Below, piece by piece: positions 1-7,918 of a DNA stretch of 64,000 nucleotides. The DNA is taken from positions 1 to 64,000 of the forward strand of contig CACZMI010000011.1 in assembly GCA_902782245.1 (NCBI GenBank), in the 5' to 3' direction. Under the pieces are notes generated by a model. The model saw only the letters and a list, made by a program, of their open reading frames with translations, did not search any database and was not told the origin of the DNA. Origin of the DNA: an uncultured Bacteroidales bacterium. GTDB lineage: Bacteria > Bacteroidota > Bacteroidia > Bacteroidales > Bacteroidaceae. Made by a program: the position numbers and the translations under genes. Position 1 is the first letter of the stretch. Each line of letters begins with the position of its first letter.

Positions 1-238
1 AGGCTTGAACAATGCCAACCATAGTTTAAACAAACTTTATATTGCTTTAGAAACGGCAACCTACATCTGAAGTATATCAGAATTGTGAATTCCAATTTAC
101 AGGTCTGAACGATCTTATACAGTAAATTAAGAAGGGAGGGTGATGAATGCGCTGCGGCCATTTATCAGCCGCCCCGTAATCATCAGCTTTCGTGAAAGGT
201 GATGGTTACGGGACGGAACCGAGGCGAAGCATCGGATG
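1..238. other. Gene-free left edge with a long imperfect hairpin
   Basis: I see no convincing gene here. An 18-bp imperfect hairpin lies at 173-212: one G-T pair, one mismatch and a 4-nt CGTG loop. It is downstream of the minus-strand lysis cassette that ends at 239 and may end its transcripts, although no clear T-run follows. A second short GC-rich stem (gcggc/gccgc) lies at about 154-172. The stretch belongs to the phage-like element and is cut by the window edge. Confidence 0.4.
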
Positions 239-550
239 TTACGCAGGTGCTTGGGTAAGCTGTTTGCGCAGATCCTGGACTTCGGTCTTTAGTTGAGCAT
301 TCTCCTTGCAGAGTTGGTCTACTGAAGTCTTGAGTTCTCCATTCTCTCGGCGGAGGGCTACTACCTCACGATTCACTGTGGTCAGGTCCTCGATGAGGCG
401 CTTGTTTTCGGTCGATAGGATATCGATGGAGTCTTGCATCGACTTGAGGGCGTCATTGCGGCGCTTTCTGCTGCCGGCAAGCCAGCCTGCAGCTGCCGTT
501 ATCATCGGCACCAGGCATTCGGCGATGATGGTTGTGATTTGTGTATCCAT
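239..550 (-). CDS. Holin-like small membrane protein with coiled coil
   Basis: A 103-aa protein. One hydrophobic segment at about residues 7-25 is followed by a basic stretch (SRKRRN) and then an almost uninterrupted heptad-like coiled coil (about 33-98, rich in L, E, K and N). I chose the ATG at 550; the longer frame upstream runs into the lysozyme gene. It is the last gene of a three-gene minus-strand cassette with an endolysin and a spanin-like lipoprotein, so a holin or holin-accessory role at the inner membrane is inferred from context and topology. I recognise no family motif. A phage scaffold or structural coiled coil is the alternative. Confidence 0.5.
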   Translation of the reverse strand: MDTQITTIIAECLVPMITAAAGWLAGSRKRRNDALKSMQDSIDILSTENKRLIEDLTTVNREVVALRRENGELKTSVDQLCKENAQLKTEVQDLRKQLTQAPA

Positions 551-563
551 GGTACTTCTGTTT

Positions 564-989
564 TTATGAGTAATACAATTTGATTTCCTGTTCGCGGCGT
601 TTGACCAATCCGGGGAGCATTTTGTTTCCGGCATAGACCCATCGGCGGAACTCATCGGCTATCTTCTTATCGTTGGGGTCGCGCTCGATCAGCTTACGCA
701 GAGTGCTTACTCGGAAGGCTTGGGTGCCTACGTTGAAAACGAAAGAGACGAGGGCATCGAATTGTTCCTGGGTGAGGTCGGCATCGATGCGGTTGACTTC
801 ATCCTCCGCTTTCTGGATGTCTTGCTTTAGGAAGGCATCGGCTGTCTTTTCTGTGATTAGCATTCCCTGATTGACGCCATCTGTGTGGCCATAGCCTATG
901 GTCCATTTTCCGGCCGGGCATAGGTATGAGTTGAGGCGTAGCTGCTCAAAACTTTTGATGAGCAGGAGTGCATAGTTTGTTGATTTCAT
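564..989 (-). CDS. Phage-type GH24 lysozyme (endolysin)
   Basis: A 141-aa muramidase of the T4/lambdoid lysozyme family (GH24), which cleaves the MurNAc-GlcNAc bond of peptidoglycan. The catalytic triad has the E-8aa-C-5aa-T arrangement (E15, C24, T30, inside TIGYGHT). Cysteine in place of the usual aspartate is a known variant in phage endolysins. The length is normal for a single-domain enzyme. There is no signal peptide and no SAR anchor, so release would depend on a holin. It lies 13 nt upstream of the holin-like gene and 37 nt downstream of the lipoprotein gene, consistent with one lysis transcript. Confidence 0.9.
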   Translation of the reverse strand: MKSTNYALLLIKSFEQLRLNSYLCPAGKWTIGYGHTDGVNQGMLITEKTADAFLKQDIQKAEDEVNRIDADLTQEQFDALVSFVFNVGTQAFRVSTLRKLIERDPNDKKIADEFRRWVYAGNKMLPGLVKRREQEIKLYYS

Positions 990-1026
990 AGTAGTATAGA
1001 TTTTGTTTGATTGTTTGAACGGTGTG

Positions 1027-1527
1027 TCATTGGCGGATACTCCACTTTAGTATTAGAAGGAGGGCTATGGCCGCCAGGAGGATGTAAAGGATGAGCTGGA
1101 GATTGGGGGAGGCTCTGGGTGGGTTGGATTGTGTTTCATGGTACTGGGTGTTTTGTGTGGTAGTTGTGTCTTGGGTTGATATTTGTGATGTGGTGTTTGA
1201 TTGGTCTTGCTGGAGCTGCTCATCCTCTTGGATGATGATGGTTCCGCCTCCTTGGTTCATCAGCTGAGTGATGAGGTCTTTGGCGGGTGCTTGGGCATCG
1301 GGCGTTGGTATTGGTGGTAACGCAGGTGTTTGCATCGGAAGAAACGTTATGGTGGTGGTCTTGCGATGGGTGGACATCAGATGCTGGGCGGCGCTGTCTA
1401 TTGAGGCGGCGGTGATACTGGTGCTGTTCTGCTGTGAGGTGGTGAGCTGCTTGTTTGTACGGCAGGCGGACATCAGAAGGACTGATACTAGGATAATGGT
1501 TGCTATTATCGGGTGTGTTGTGTTCAT
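1027..1527 (-). CDS. Lipoprotein with C-terminal membrane anchor, candidate unimolecular spanin
   Basis: A 166-aa protein starting at the ATG at 1527. It has an N-terminal lipoprotein signal with lipobox LMSAC (lipidated Cys22), a low-complexity T/Q/S/P-rich linker of about 120 residues, and a C-terminal hydrophobic helix (about 143-161) ending in KWSIRQ. A lipid anchor at one end and a membrane helix at the other is the topology of unimolecular spanins such as T1 gp11, which bridge and fuse outer and inner membranes in the last step of lysis. It opens the cassette followed by the endolysin and holin-like gene. Function is inferred from topology and context; no sequence family was recognised. 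Confidence 0.55.
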   Translation of the reverse strand: MNTTHPIIATIILVSVLLMSACRTNKQLTTSQQNSTSITAASIDSAAQHLMSTHRKTTTITFLPMQTPALPPIPTPDAQAPAKDLITQLMNQGGGTIIIQEDEQLQQDQSNTTSQISTQDTTTTQNTQYHETQSNPPRASPNLQLILYILLAAIALLLILKWSIRQ

Positions 1528-1800
1528 AGTACTTAGCTTGTGTTTATCATGTGTATGCACAAAGATAATCAATTTGTAATGTGTTTACAATGGGTTTTGG
1601 GAGTGGTTTGCGAGACGGGAGGAAAAATGTGATGGGTGGTCTGGATGGTTCGGGGGAGTTTGGACCAATGGGATATAATGGAGTATAAATTTAGGATGGG
1701 GATAAAAATTTTGAAGTTTGATCTGTTTTTAATCAAACGAAAGGCCTTACCTTTACACAAAATCGGTACGCAAGTGCTGAATTTTAGAATTGCTAATGGG

Positions 1801-1841
1801 CCGGTGCTCCTCTTTTTTGAGGGGTGCCGGTCTTCCTTTTT
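1801..1841 (+). terminator. Terminator-like hairpin
   Basis: A 12-bp stem (1801-1812 with 1819-1830, three G-T pairs) closes a T6 loop and is followed by TCTTCCTTTTT. The shape is that of a plus-strand intrinsic terminator, but I see no convincing plus-strand gene upstream. It may be left from a deleted element gene. Confidence 0.5.
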
Positions 1842-1874
1842 AGAGACCAATAAAGGTCAATAGACATTAAGGGT

Positions 1875-1898
1875 GTTGGTACTTTGTTGGTACTTTTT
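1875..1898. repeat. Tandem direct repeat GTTGGTACTTT, 11-bp period
   Basis: Two copies of GTTGGTACTTT start at 1875 and 1886, exactly one DNA turn apart, 55 nt from the 3' end of tRNA-Lys. Phased short repeats next to a tRNA 3' end fit arm-type integrase binding sites. That role is inference. Confidence 0.4.
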
Positions 1899-1907
1899 GC
1901 AGATTTT

Positions 1908-1944
1908 GAAAAAATTATCGCCCCCACAGGATACTGTGGAGGCG
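1908..1944 (-). terminator. Intrinsic terminator of tRNA-Lys
   Basis: An 11-bp stem (1919-1929 with 1934-1944, one G-T pair) with a GATA loop, followed on the minus strand by ATAATTTTTT. It begins 8 nt beyond the tRNA 3' end. Confidence 0.85.
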
Positions 1945-1952
1945 ATGTCTGG

Positions 1953-2025
1953 TGATCCGCTCGGGGTTCGAACCCGAGACCCCATCCTTAAAAGGGATGT
2001 GCTCTACCTGCTGAGCTAGCGGATC
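1953..2025 (-). tRNA. tRNA-Lys (TTT)
   Basis: A complete 73-nt cloverleaf. The acceptor stem GATCCGC/GCGGATC pairs perfectly, the anticodon stem CATCC/GGATG encloses loop CTTTTAA (anticodon TTT), and the T-arm is CTCGG/CCGAG around TTCGAAC. The discriminator base is A and CCA is not encoded. A TAATTTTG box lies upstream and an intrinsic terminator downstream. The phage-like cassette adjoins the 3' end, the usual side for integration. Confidence 0.97.
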
Positions 2026-2051
2026 TACCTCTAATTGCCGTTAAGCGGGTG

Positions 2052-2059
2052 CAAAATTA
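2052..2059 (-). promoter_or_regulatory. Bacteroidota -7 box for tRNA-Lys
   Basis: TAATTTTG matches the -7 consensus TAnnTTTG and lies 26 nt upstream of the tRNA 5' end. No clear -33 TTTG is visible at standard spacing. Confidence 0.6.
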
Positions 2060-2080
2060 TGCCTTTTTGCGGATTTGTGA

Positions 2081-2911
2081 TTAAAAATCAAATTTATAAC
2101 TCAGGCAGATAAATGAACCCGCAGGTTCGTCATCGTCATGCTGGTTTTGCCACATGTACGCTACCTCAAAGTTATGCATTTTGTTGAAACTGAATTCAAC
2201 GCCTGCTGTTAATCTTGATTTTTCGGTCCTGAACCCATTGTCAATGCCGTTGAATATCTCATATGACACAAAAGGATCATATTTCCAGTGAGGTATGTTG
2301 TAATCCACGCTTATCCTGGAGCGGAGTTTGCGGCTGTCGGAAGGGGATTTTCCGTCCTGTTCGGTCTTTATTGTCCACTGGCCGGTATTGTCTACGCGGT
2401 ACTTGTCCTTGGTGTATTCTGCGCTGTCGGTATGCGTGTACTGATAACTTTCACGCAGTGAAATCTTGAATTGGCCCACCTCCAGTGCGGCCTGTAATGA
2501 TGCGGTCACGCGGTTGCGGGTGTCGACGTAAGCGTTGTTGAGGTTGAAATCATATCCGTTGCTGATATAATACTGTGGGTCAAGCCTGTTCTCAACGCCT
2601 TCGGCATCATCCTTGTATTTGGTTGACCAGTCATGGTAGACGTTCATGTACTTGTATCCCAGAGATGCCTTTATGCTGAATGTCTTGGCTTCATTGCGGT
2701 ACAGGCGCTTGCCTACCGATGCACCCACACTCCATCGGTCGGTGTTACGGAAATTGTCTGTCTGATGGTAGTTGGCCTCAAGTCCGGCCTCGAGCCCTTT
2801 GGCAATCTTCTTTTCAACTCCTATGTTGCCCCTGAGCCCCCAGTTGGACTGGGCCGATGAGGAAGCAGTCAGAAAGCACAGGCATATTAATGCAAGAGCG
2901 GACTTTCTCAT
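2081..2911 (-). CDS. DUF2490-like outer-membrane beta-barrel protein
   Basis: A 276-aa secreted protein with a signal peptide (about 1-20, ending SSSAQ) followed by alternating aromatic/polar strands and a C-terminal strand ending in phenylalanine (SYKFDF), as expected of a small outer-membrane barrel. It resembles the DUF2490 family of Bacteroidota. Its start overlaps the DUF4956 stop by 4 nt (ATGA), so it is the third gene of a coupled operon with the DUF4956 and VTC-domain genes. The linkage suggests an envelope role tied to the VTC-like protein; the substrate is unknown. Confidence 0.75.
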   Translation of the reverse strand: MRKSALALICLCFLTASSSAQSNWGLRGNIGVEKKIAKGLEAGLEANYHQTDNFRNTDRWSVGASVGKRLYRNEAKTFSIKASLGYKYMNVYHDWSTKYKDDAEGVENRLDPQYYISNGYDFNLNNAYVDTRNRVTASLQAALEVGQFKISLRESYQYTHTDSAEYTKDKYRVDNTGQWTIKTEQDGKSPSDSRKLRSRISVDYNIPHWKYDPFVSYEIFNGIDNGFRTEKSRLTAGVEFSFNKMHNFEVAYMWQNQHDDDEPAGSFICLSYKFDF

Positions 2912-3666
2912 TTTATCTTGCCGGTTTTCATTACTGAATCAATGGTGCCGAACTCATCCATGATAGGCTCGTAGTATATCTTGATGATGGCCGAGTCTTT
3001 GAGGAAATCCACGTTGCCCACCTCGATGCGGATAATCTTAAGGCCCAGACGTTTCTCCAGGTCGGCCTTGAGTTCATCCTCCTTGCCGTGCGCCACCAAC
3101 TTGACGTTGTCATACTTGATGAGTTTGGAGGGGACGTGTTTCATCCACTTAGTGTTCTCGCAGATGGCAAGAGCGATGATGAAGATGAGGTTGGTACCCA
3201 GCAGTTCAAAATAACTTACGCTGGTGGCCAGTCCGTTGATGGCGGCTACTGCAATGATTACGAACATGTAGGTCATCTCGCGGATGGGAACCTGCTCCGT
3301 ACGGTACTTTATGATGCCGAATATGGCAAACAGTCCCAGAGCGAATCCTATCTTGAGTTTTACGCCTCCCATAAGGTAGATGAGCAGGAATATGCTTACT
3401 CCGATGATGGAGAAGGTAAAGTAGTAGTCACGTCTCTTTGCCTTGGGGTAGTAGAATGCGTGAACTATGATTCCGATGGTGATGACGTTGATGAGCAGAC
3501 GGACTATCATCTCCCATACGCTTGACCATGCCGGCCAGAACGGGGTGGCTCCTAATGATGAGAGAATACCCTGGGCCTCATCACCGAAAAGTTCCTCTTC
3601 CTCCGATGCTGCAACTGCAAGCTGGCTGAGTCCGCCCGCCAGCGGGGCTAATAAATTCAATAGCAT
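2908..3666 (-). CDS. DUF4956 domain-containing membrane protein
   Basis: A 252-aa inner-membrane protein with about four helices in the N-terminal half (roughly 50-170) and a soluble C-terminal domain. It resembles DUF4956, a family commonly encoded next to VTC-domain proteins. It starts 10 nt inside the end of the VTC gene and its stop overlaps the DUF2490 start, so the three genes are translationally coupled. Biochemical role unknown; involvement in VTC-linked polyphosphate metabolism is inferred from co-occurrence. Confidence 0.8.
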   Translation of the reverse strand: MLLNLLAPLAGGLSQLAVAASEEEELFGDEAQGILSSLGATPFWPAWSSVWEMIVRLLINVITIGIIVHAFYYPKAKRRDYYFTFSIIGVSIFLLIYLMGGVKLKIGFALGLFAIFGIIKYRTEQVPIREMTYMFVIIAVAAINGLATSVSYFELLGTNLIFIIALAICENTKWMKHVPSKLIKYDNVKLVAHGKEDELKADLEKRLGLKIIRIEVGNVDFLKDSAIIKIYYEPIMDEFGTIDSVMKTGKIK

Positions 3667-4427
3667 ATTGATGTCAGTTTTTCTATTTTTCTTATCCTTT
3701 CATTAAACAGGTTACGCTTTATGCCGGGGGTGGTAAGCGCCATTCCTATACAATATTTGCTGAATCCGCTGGGGAATATGCGCAGTTGACGCAACAGGTC
3801 CTGTATGGGCGAGTAGGTGTTGCCGTCACGCTTTACCTCTATTACCACCAGATTGTCCATGCTGCGGTCCAGGCCGGTCTCTACATTGTGGAATGAGAGT
3901 TGACGGTCTATGGTGAGGCGTTCGGTGCGGGCATTGTTGACCAATGTTATCCGCCTGAAATGGTTGGCCACCTTGGGCATCATGTCGCTGAGAGGTATGT
4001 TGAGCATTGCGGTCTCCTCAAGGAACTGCGCCGCGCCGTCCTGTACGTATGTATCGGCACCTGTAAGATGTATGCGTTTTTTCTTGGTGCGTCCGTGGTT
4101 GTTCTTGAGTTTTACCTCAAAGAAGTTGTCGCCTGTATCCACGTAGGTGCGTATGCGGACTTTCTGCCGTGTGAGACGGCGGTTGTGATGGTTCAGGTAC
4201 ATTGTATTGAACCTGTCATCAAGATATTGGGTGCTGTATTCGGATTGCAGGATTCCGTTTATGGACTGTACCATATAATCATCCTTGGCCAGTTGCAGGA
4301 GTCGGCACAACTGGTCTTCATTGGCCAGGTACTTGCTGTCAATCCTGTTCATGAGACGGATGGAGGACATCTCGTCAAGTGAGATTGTCTTGAATCCTTC
4401 AAGAATATGGGCGCAATCGGTCAGCAT
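3657..4427 (-). CDS. VTC-domain (polyphosphate polymerase-like) protein
   Basis: A 256-aa protein of the VTC superfamily, whose yeast member Vtc4 makes polyphosphate from ATP. Seen here are the tunnel-domain basic motifs: RIDSKY near the N-terminus, then RxKVRIRTY and FEVKLKNNHGRTKKKR in the middle, and VIEVKRDG near the C-terminus. A longer TTG start at 4454 would lie inside the -7 box at 4452-4459, so I chose the first ATG (4427). First gene of the VTC-DUF4956-DUF2490 operon, divergent from frr. Confidence 0.8.
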   Translation of the reverse strand: MLTDCAHILEGFKTISLDEMSSIRLMNRIDSKYLANEDQLCRLLQLAKDDYMVQSINGILQSEYSTQYLDDRFNTMYLNHHNRRLTRQKVRIRTYVDTGDNFFEVKLKNNHGRTKKKRIHLTGADTYVQDGAAQFLEETAMLNIPLSDMMPKVANHFRRITLVNNARTERLTIDRQLSFHNVETGLDRSMDNLVVIEVKRDGNTYSPIQDLLRQLRIFPSGFSKYCIGMALTTPGIKRNLFNERIRKIEKLTSICY

Positions 4428-4451
4428 CAGGTCCTTATCTTTTGGCAGATG

Positions 4452-4459
4452 CAAATTTA
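4452..4459 (-). promoter_or_regulatory. Bacteroidota -7 box for the VTC operon
   Basis: TAAATTTG on the minus strand, 24 nt upstream of the chosen ATG at 4427. It rules out the TTG start at 4454. Confidence 0.6.
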
Positions 4460-4493
4460 CTAATAATATGTGGTTAATTGAATAAAAATGGTT

Positions 4494-4501
4494 TATCTTT
4501 G
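4494..4501 (+). promoter_or_regulatory. Bacteroidota -7 box for frr
   Basis: TATCTTTG on the plus strand, 24 nt upstream of the frr ATG at 4526. It lies back to back with the VTC operon promoter. Confidence 0.65.
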
Positions 4502-4525
4502 CTTTATCGAAATAAAGTCAAAGTT

Positions 4526-5086
4526 ATGTTAGATGTAAATATTTGTCTCAGCGAAGCTGAGGAGCAGATGGAAATGGCCATCATGCATTTGGAGGATGAG
4601 TTCGCCCATATCCGTGCCGGAAAGGCCAATATCCGCATCCTGGATGATATCCGTGTGGATTCTTACGGCAGTATGGTGGCACTCAACAACGTAGCCGCAC
4701 TATCCACTCCCGATGCACGTACCATTGCCATACGTCCGTGGGACAAAAACATGATCAAGGTCATTGAGAAGGCTATCATCGATTCATCGGTAGGTATAAT
4801 GCCCACCAACAACGGTGAGGTTATCCGTCTGGCTATTCCCCCGCTTACCGAGGAGCGCCGTCGTGACCTGGTTAAGCAGAGCGGTAAGGTAAACGAGGAG
4901 TCCAAGATATCCATCCGCAACACCCGCCGTAACACTCTTGATATCCTCAAGAAGGCTCAGAAGGACGGACTGCCCGAGGACGCCGAGAAGGATGCCGAGG
5001 AGAAACTGCAGAAACTGCACGACAAGTATATAAAGAAGGCCGATGAGCTCTTTGCCGAGAAGGAGAAAGAGATTATGACCGTATAA
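4526..5086 (+). CDS. frr: Ribosome recycling factor
   Basis: RRF splits post-termination ribosomes with EF-G. The ATG at 4526 gives 186 aa, the standard length; the upstream in-frame start at 4478 would add 16 residues and precede the promoter box. Family features present are [15 protein letters not shown] near the N-terminus, [15 protein letters not shown] in the middle, and [14 protein letters not shown] leading into the C-terminal helix. rsgA follows after 8 nt, a compact ribosome-function pair. Confidence 0.97.
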   Translation: MLDVNICLSEAEEQMEMAIMHLEDEFAHIRAGKANIRILDDIRVDSYGSMVALNNVAALSTPDARTIAIRPWDKNMIKVIEKAIIDSSVGIMPTNNGEVIRLAIPPLTEERRRDLVKQSGKVNEESKISIRNTRRNTLDILKKAQKDGLPEDAEKDAEEKLQKLHDKYIKKADELFAEKEKEIMTV

Positions 5087-5094
5087 TTGTTTTG

Positions 5095-6030
5095 ATGCGC
5101 GGATTAGTTATTCGTAATACCGGCAGCAGCTATCTGGTCCGGACTGATGACGGACGTGACCAGGAATGCCGTATAAAGGGTACTTTCCGCATCAAAGGCA
5201 TAAAAAGCACAAATCCCGTAGCCGTAGGTGACTACGTGGAGTATGCTCCGGCACGTGAAGGCGAGCCGGCATACATAACAGACATAGAGGAACGCAGGAA
5301 TTATATCATACGGCGTTCCTCTAATCTTTCCAAGCAGTCGCATATTCTGGCCTGCAATCTGGACCAGTGTCTGCTGGTGGTGACCGTTAATCATCCCGTT
5401 ACATCGACCGTCTTCATTGACCGGTTCCTGGCATCGGCCTGGGCATACCGGGTACCCGTGGTCCTGGTGTTCAACAAGTCCGATCTGCTTTCGGCCCAAG
5501 ACAAAGCCTTGGCGGATGAACTGATATCCCTGTACCGCTCAATAGATTATCAGTGTGTTGAGTGCGATGCTCTGCACGGCGCCGGCGTAGATGATGTCCG
5601 GGCGTTGCTCAAAGGTAAGGTCTCGCTCATATCGGGCAACTCAGGGGTAGGCAAGAGCACTCTTGTGAACCGTATCCTGCCTGACCTTAACCAGCGCACA
5701 TCGGAGATATCCGAGAAGCATGACACAGGTATGCATACCACCACATTCTCCGAGATGTTCCCGCTGCCCGAGGGCGGATGGATCATTGACACTCCGGGTA
5801 TCAAGGGGTTCGGCACATTCGATATGGAGCATGAGGAGATAAGCCATTACTTCCCTGAGATTTTCAAATACTCGGCTGATTGCCGCTACGGCAACTGCAT
5901 GCATACGACTGAGCCCGACTGCGCCGTGAAACGTGCGGTGGAAACGGGGGAAATTCATCTTTCCCGATACACAAGCTACCTGAGTATGCTTGAAGACGAA
6001 GATGAAGGTAAGTACCGGAAGGATCTTTAG
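5095..6030 (+). CDS. rsgA: Small ribosomal subunit biogenesis GTPase RsgA
   Basis: A 311-aa circularly permuted GTPase that acts in late 30S maturation. The N-terminal OB fold is followed by G4 (NKSD), then G1 GNSGVGKST at residues 181-189, then G3 DTPG; this permuted order is diagnostic. A zinc site C263, C268, H270, C276 lies in the C-terminal domain. I use the ATG at 5095; the TTG just before it is not needed. It ends 3 nt before the convergent tadA. Confidence 0.96.
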   Translation: MRGLVIRNTGSSYLVRTDDGRDQECRIKGTFRIKGIKSTNPVAVGDYVEYAPAREGEPAYITDIEERRNYIIRRSSNLSKQSHILACNLDQCLLVVTVNHPVTSTVFIDRFLASAWAYRVPVVLVFNKSDLLSAQDKALADELISLYRSIDYQCVECDALHGAGVDDVRALLKGKVSLISGNSGVGKSTLVNRILPDLNQRTSEISEKHDTGMHTTTFSEMFPLPEGGWIIDTPGIKGFGTFDMEHEEISHYFPEIFKYSADCRYGNCMHTTEPDCAVKRAVETGEIHLSRYTSYLSMLEDEDEGKYRKDL

Positions 6031-6033
6031 GAA

Positions 6034-6477
6034 TTATCTTTTTTTGCGGAAGAAATCCTGCACGATTTGTGCGCATTCATCGGCCATTACGCCGTTTGTG
6101 ACCTCCGTTTTGGGATGGAGGGCTTTGGGCGCGTAAAGCGTATAGCCGCGTTTTTCATCACTTGCTCCGTAAACCAGGCGCTGTAGTTGTGACCAGCCGA
6201 TGGCTCCTGCACACATAGTGCATGGCTCAAGGGTTACGTAAAGAGTGCACTGGTCCAGATATTTGCCTCCCAGATAAGAGGCGGCGGCAGTTATGGCCTG
6301 CATCTCGGCATGGGCGGTGACATCGGTAAGGGTCTCTGTCAGATTGTGGGCTCGGGCTATCACCATTCCCTTGCATACCACTACCGCTCCGACAGGAATC
6401 TCTCCCTCTGCGGCAGCAGCCTTGGCCTCGTCAAAGGCCATTTTCATGAATCTGATGTCCTGCTCCTGCTGTGTCAT
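6034..6477 (-). CDS. tadA: tRNA-adenosine deaminase (TadA-type nucleoside deaminase)
   Basis: A 147-aa zinc-dependent deaminase. Zinc ligands and proton shuttle are in place: H56 and E58 (HAE), C86 and C89 (PCTMC). Length and the IPVGAVVV and ITAAASYLGG segments match bacterial TadA, which converts A34 to inosine in tRNA-Arg. Guanine deaminase is a possible alternative in this superfamily. The start overlaps the stop of the RHH gene by 4 nt, so the two are probably co-translated. Confidence 0.88.
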   Translation of the reverse strand: MTQQEQDIRFMKMAFDEAKAAAAEGEIPVGAVVVCKGMVIARAHNLTETLTDVTAHAEMQAITAAASYLGGKYLDQCTLYVTLEPCTMCAGAIGWSQLQRLVYGASDEKRGYTLYAPKALHPKTEVTNGVMADECAQIVQDFFRKKR

Positions 6478-6680
6478 CGGCGCATCTCCTGCTCATTGAA
6501 CAGGGTGGGGTAATCCTGATCCAGGTTTTTGATAATAAATGTCATCAGAGTCTCGCGCATCCAGCGGCTGCGGTTGCGGATCTTGTATTTGCGCAGATAA
6601 TTCTCAATCATCTGCCTTTCATCGGGATTGACCAGAAAGCTGTAACGCTCCTTTCTTGTTTGGGTACCCTTTTTCTCCAT
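6474..6680 (-). CDS. Small ribbon-helix-helix-like protein
   Basis: A 68-aa basic protein. A short strand-like start (RYSFLVNPDERQMI) is followed by two predicted helices (about 22-55), resembling a ribbon-helix-helix DNA-binding fold. I chose the ATG at 6680; a GTG at 6689 is possible. Coupled by a 4-nt overlap to tadA. Its target is unknown. Seen: size, charge and helix pattern; inferred: DNA binding. Confidence 0.55.
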   Translation of the reverse strand: MEKKGTQTRKERYSFLVNPDERQMIENYLRKYKIRNRSRWMRETLMTFIIKNLDQDYPTLFNEQEMRR

Positions 6681-6730
6681 ATGCGGCACGAAATCGGTAC
6701 GAAGATATTAATTTTACTCAACAAACTGAC

Positions 6731-6738
6731 TACTTTTG
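6731..6738 (+). promoter_or_regulatory. Bacteroidota -7 box for yraN-birA
   Basis: TACTTTTG, 20 nt upstream of the yraN ATG. Confidence 0.6.
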
Positions 6739-6758
6739 CACTATAAAGACTGACATTC

Positions 6759-7124
6759 ATGGCAAAACACCTTATTCTGGGGCATGAAGGCGAGGATATA
6801 GCCGCCCGGTATCTTGAGGAGCACGGTTACACCGTTCTGGACCGCAACTGGCGTAGCGGCCACAAGGAGTTGGACCTGATAGTGAAAAAAGACTCCGTGC
6901 TTGTATTTGTGGAGGTAAAGACACGTACCAGCACGGATTACGGTGACCCATGGTCATTTGTCGATGACAAGAAGATAAGGCGAACTGTAAATGCGGCCGA
7001 TGCTTACATCCGGTACAACCGAACTGATATGGATGTCAGGTTTGATATAGTTTCCATCAGCATAGAGGATGGCGATTTTAAAATTGAACATATTAAAGAG
7101 GCGTTCTTTCCGCCTTTGGAATGA
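6759..7124 (+). CDS. YraN/UPF0102 family protein
   Basis: A 121-aa protein of the UPF0102 family, which has a restriction-endonuclease-like fold. The E-L-D-L-I and VFVEVKTR segments form the characteristic acidic/lysine nuclease-like core. Its physiological role is not established. Its stop overlaps the birA start (ATGATGA). Confidence 0.9.
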   Translation: MAKHLILGHEGEDIAARYLEEHGYTVLDRNWRSGHKELDLIVKKDSVLVFVEVKTRTSTDYGDPWSFVDDKKIRRTVNAADAYIRYNRTDMDVRFDIVSISIEDGDFKIEHIKEAFFPPLE

Positions 7125-7918
7125 TGAGTAAGATAAAGTGGCACAGAAGTGACAGCATAGGTTCAACAAACACCTATCTGCGTGAACTGAACGGCGGTGA
7201 TCCCGCCTATGATTATGAGGTGGCAGTGGCCGATTTCCAGACGGCCGGACGCGGACAGAAAGGTAACACCTGGGAGTCTGAGCAGGGTAAGAACCTGCTG
7301 TTCAGCATTCTGGCGCACCCCAAGGGGATTAAGGTACAGGAGCAGTTCTACATATCAGAGGCTATAGCACTGGCGGTATCGGACGCAGTCATTGCGGCAG
7401 CGGGGCCTGAGTTTACGGAAGGATTCTCGGTCAAATGGTCCAATGACATATATTATAAGGATTTTAAGATGGCCGGCATCCTGATTGAGAACACCCTGCA
7501 GGGCAGCTCAATCCTGGACACTGTTGTGGGCGTGGGCCTGGATGTGAATCAGGAGGTATTTGTGAGCGATGCCCCCAATCCCATATCACTCAAGAACATT
7601 ACCGGCCGTGATTATGACCGCGACGCATTACTGAACGATATCATAGAGCGTTTCATAGACTATATGGAACTAAGTACCCCCGGGCAGCGAGCCGGCGTGG
7701 ATGAACTATACCGCAGCCGTCTGTACCGCCGAGAAGGGTACCATAAGTTCCGTGATGCGCAAGGAGAGTTTGAGGCCTGTATAGAGGGCATTCGCCCTGA
7801 TGGTTGCCTGATGCTCCAGACCCGCAGCGGTGAGCATCGGACCTATGAATTCAAGCAGGTTCAGTTTGTGTTAGACCTTAAAAGTCATCCTCATCATCCA
7901 GGAGAGCCCGTCCGTTGA
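7121..7918 (+). CDS. birA: Biotin--[acetyl-CoA carboxylase] ligase
   Basis: A 265-aa biotin protein ligase, which activates biotin with ATP and transfers it to a carboxylase lysine. The biotin/AMP loop GRGQKGNTW lies at residues 43-51 and KWSNDIY further on. There is no N-terminal winged helix, so this is a class I enzyme with no expected repressor role. Its last 41 nt overlap the convergent DUF4419 gene. Confidence 0.93.
   Translation: MMSKIKWHRSDSIGSTNTYLRELNGGDPAYDYEVAVADFQTAGRGQKGNTWESEQGKNLLFSILAHPKGIKVQEQFYISEAIALAVSDAVIAAAGPEFTEGFSVKWSNDIYYKDFKMAGILIENTLQGSSILDTVVGVGLDVNQEVFVSDAPNPISLKNITGRDYDRDALLNDIIERFIDYMELSTPGQRAGVDELYRSRLYRREGYHKFRDAQGEFEACIEGIRPDGCLMLQTRSGEHRTYEFKQVQFVLDLKSHPHHPGEPVR

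Larger units (their letters stand above)
1528..1952. other. Non-coding junction between the phage-like cassette and tRNA-Lys
   Basis: No supported gene in about 425 nt; the open frames here have no recognisable product. It holds a plus-strand terminator-like hairpin (1801-1841), a pair of GTTGGTACTTT direct repeats 11 nt apart (1875-1896), and the tRNA-Lys terminator (1917-1944). Together these look like the attachment-site end of an integrated element. No integrase gene lies inside the window. Confidence 0.5.

Noticed and set aside
143..202. A 19-codon plus-strand frame (starting MNALRPF) with a GGGAGGG site
   Set aside because: Too short to support, and it overlaps the hairpin at 173-212, which explains the sequence.
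1636..1863. Plus-strand 75-codon frame
   Set aside because: No recognisable product, and it runs through the 1801-1830 terminator hairpin.
4454..4479. Longer upstream starts for the VTC and frr genes
   Set aside because: The VTC TTG start lies inside its promoter -7 box, and the extended frr start (4478) precedes the frr -7 box; shorter starts give family-typical lengths.
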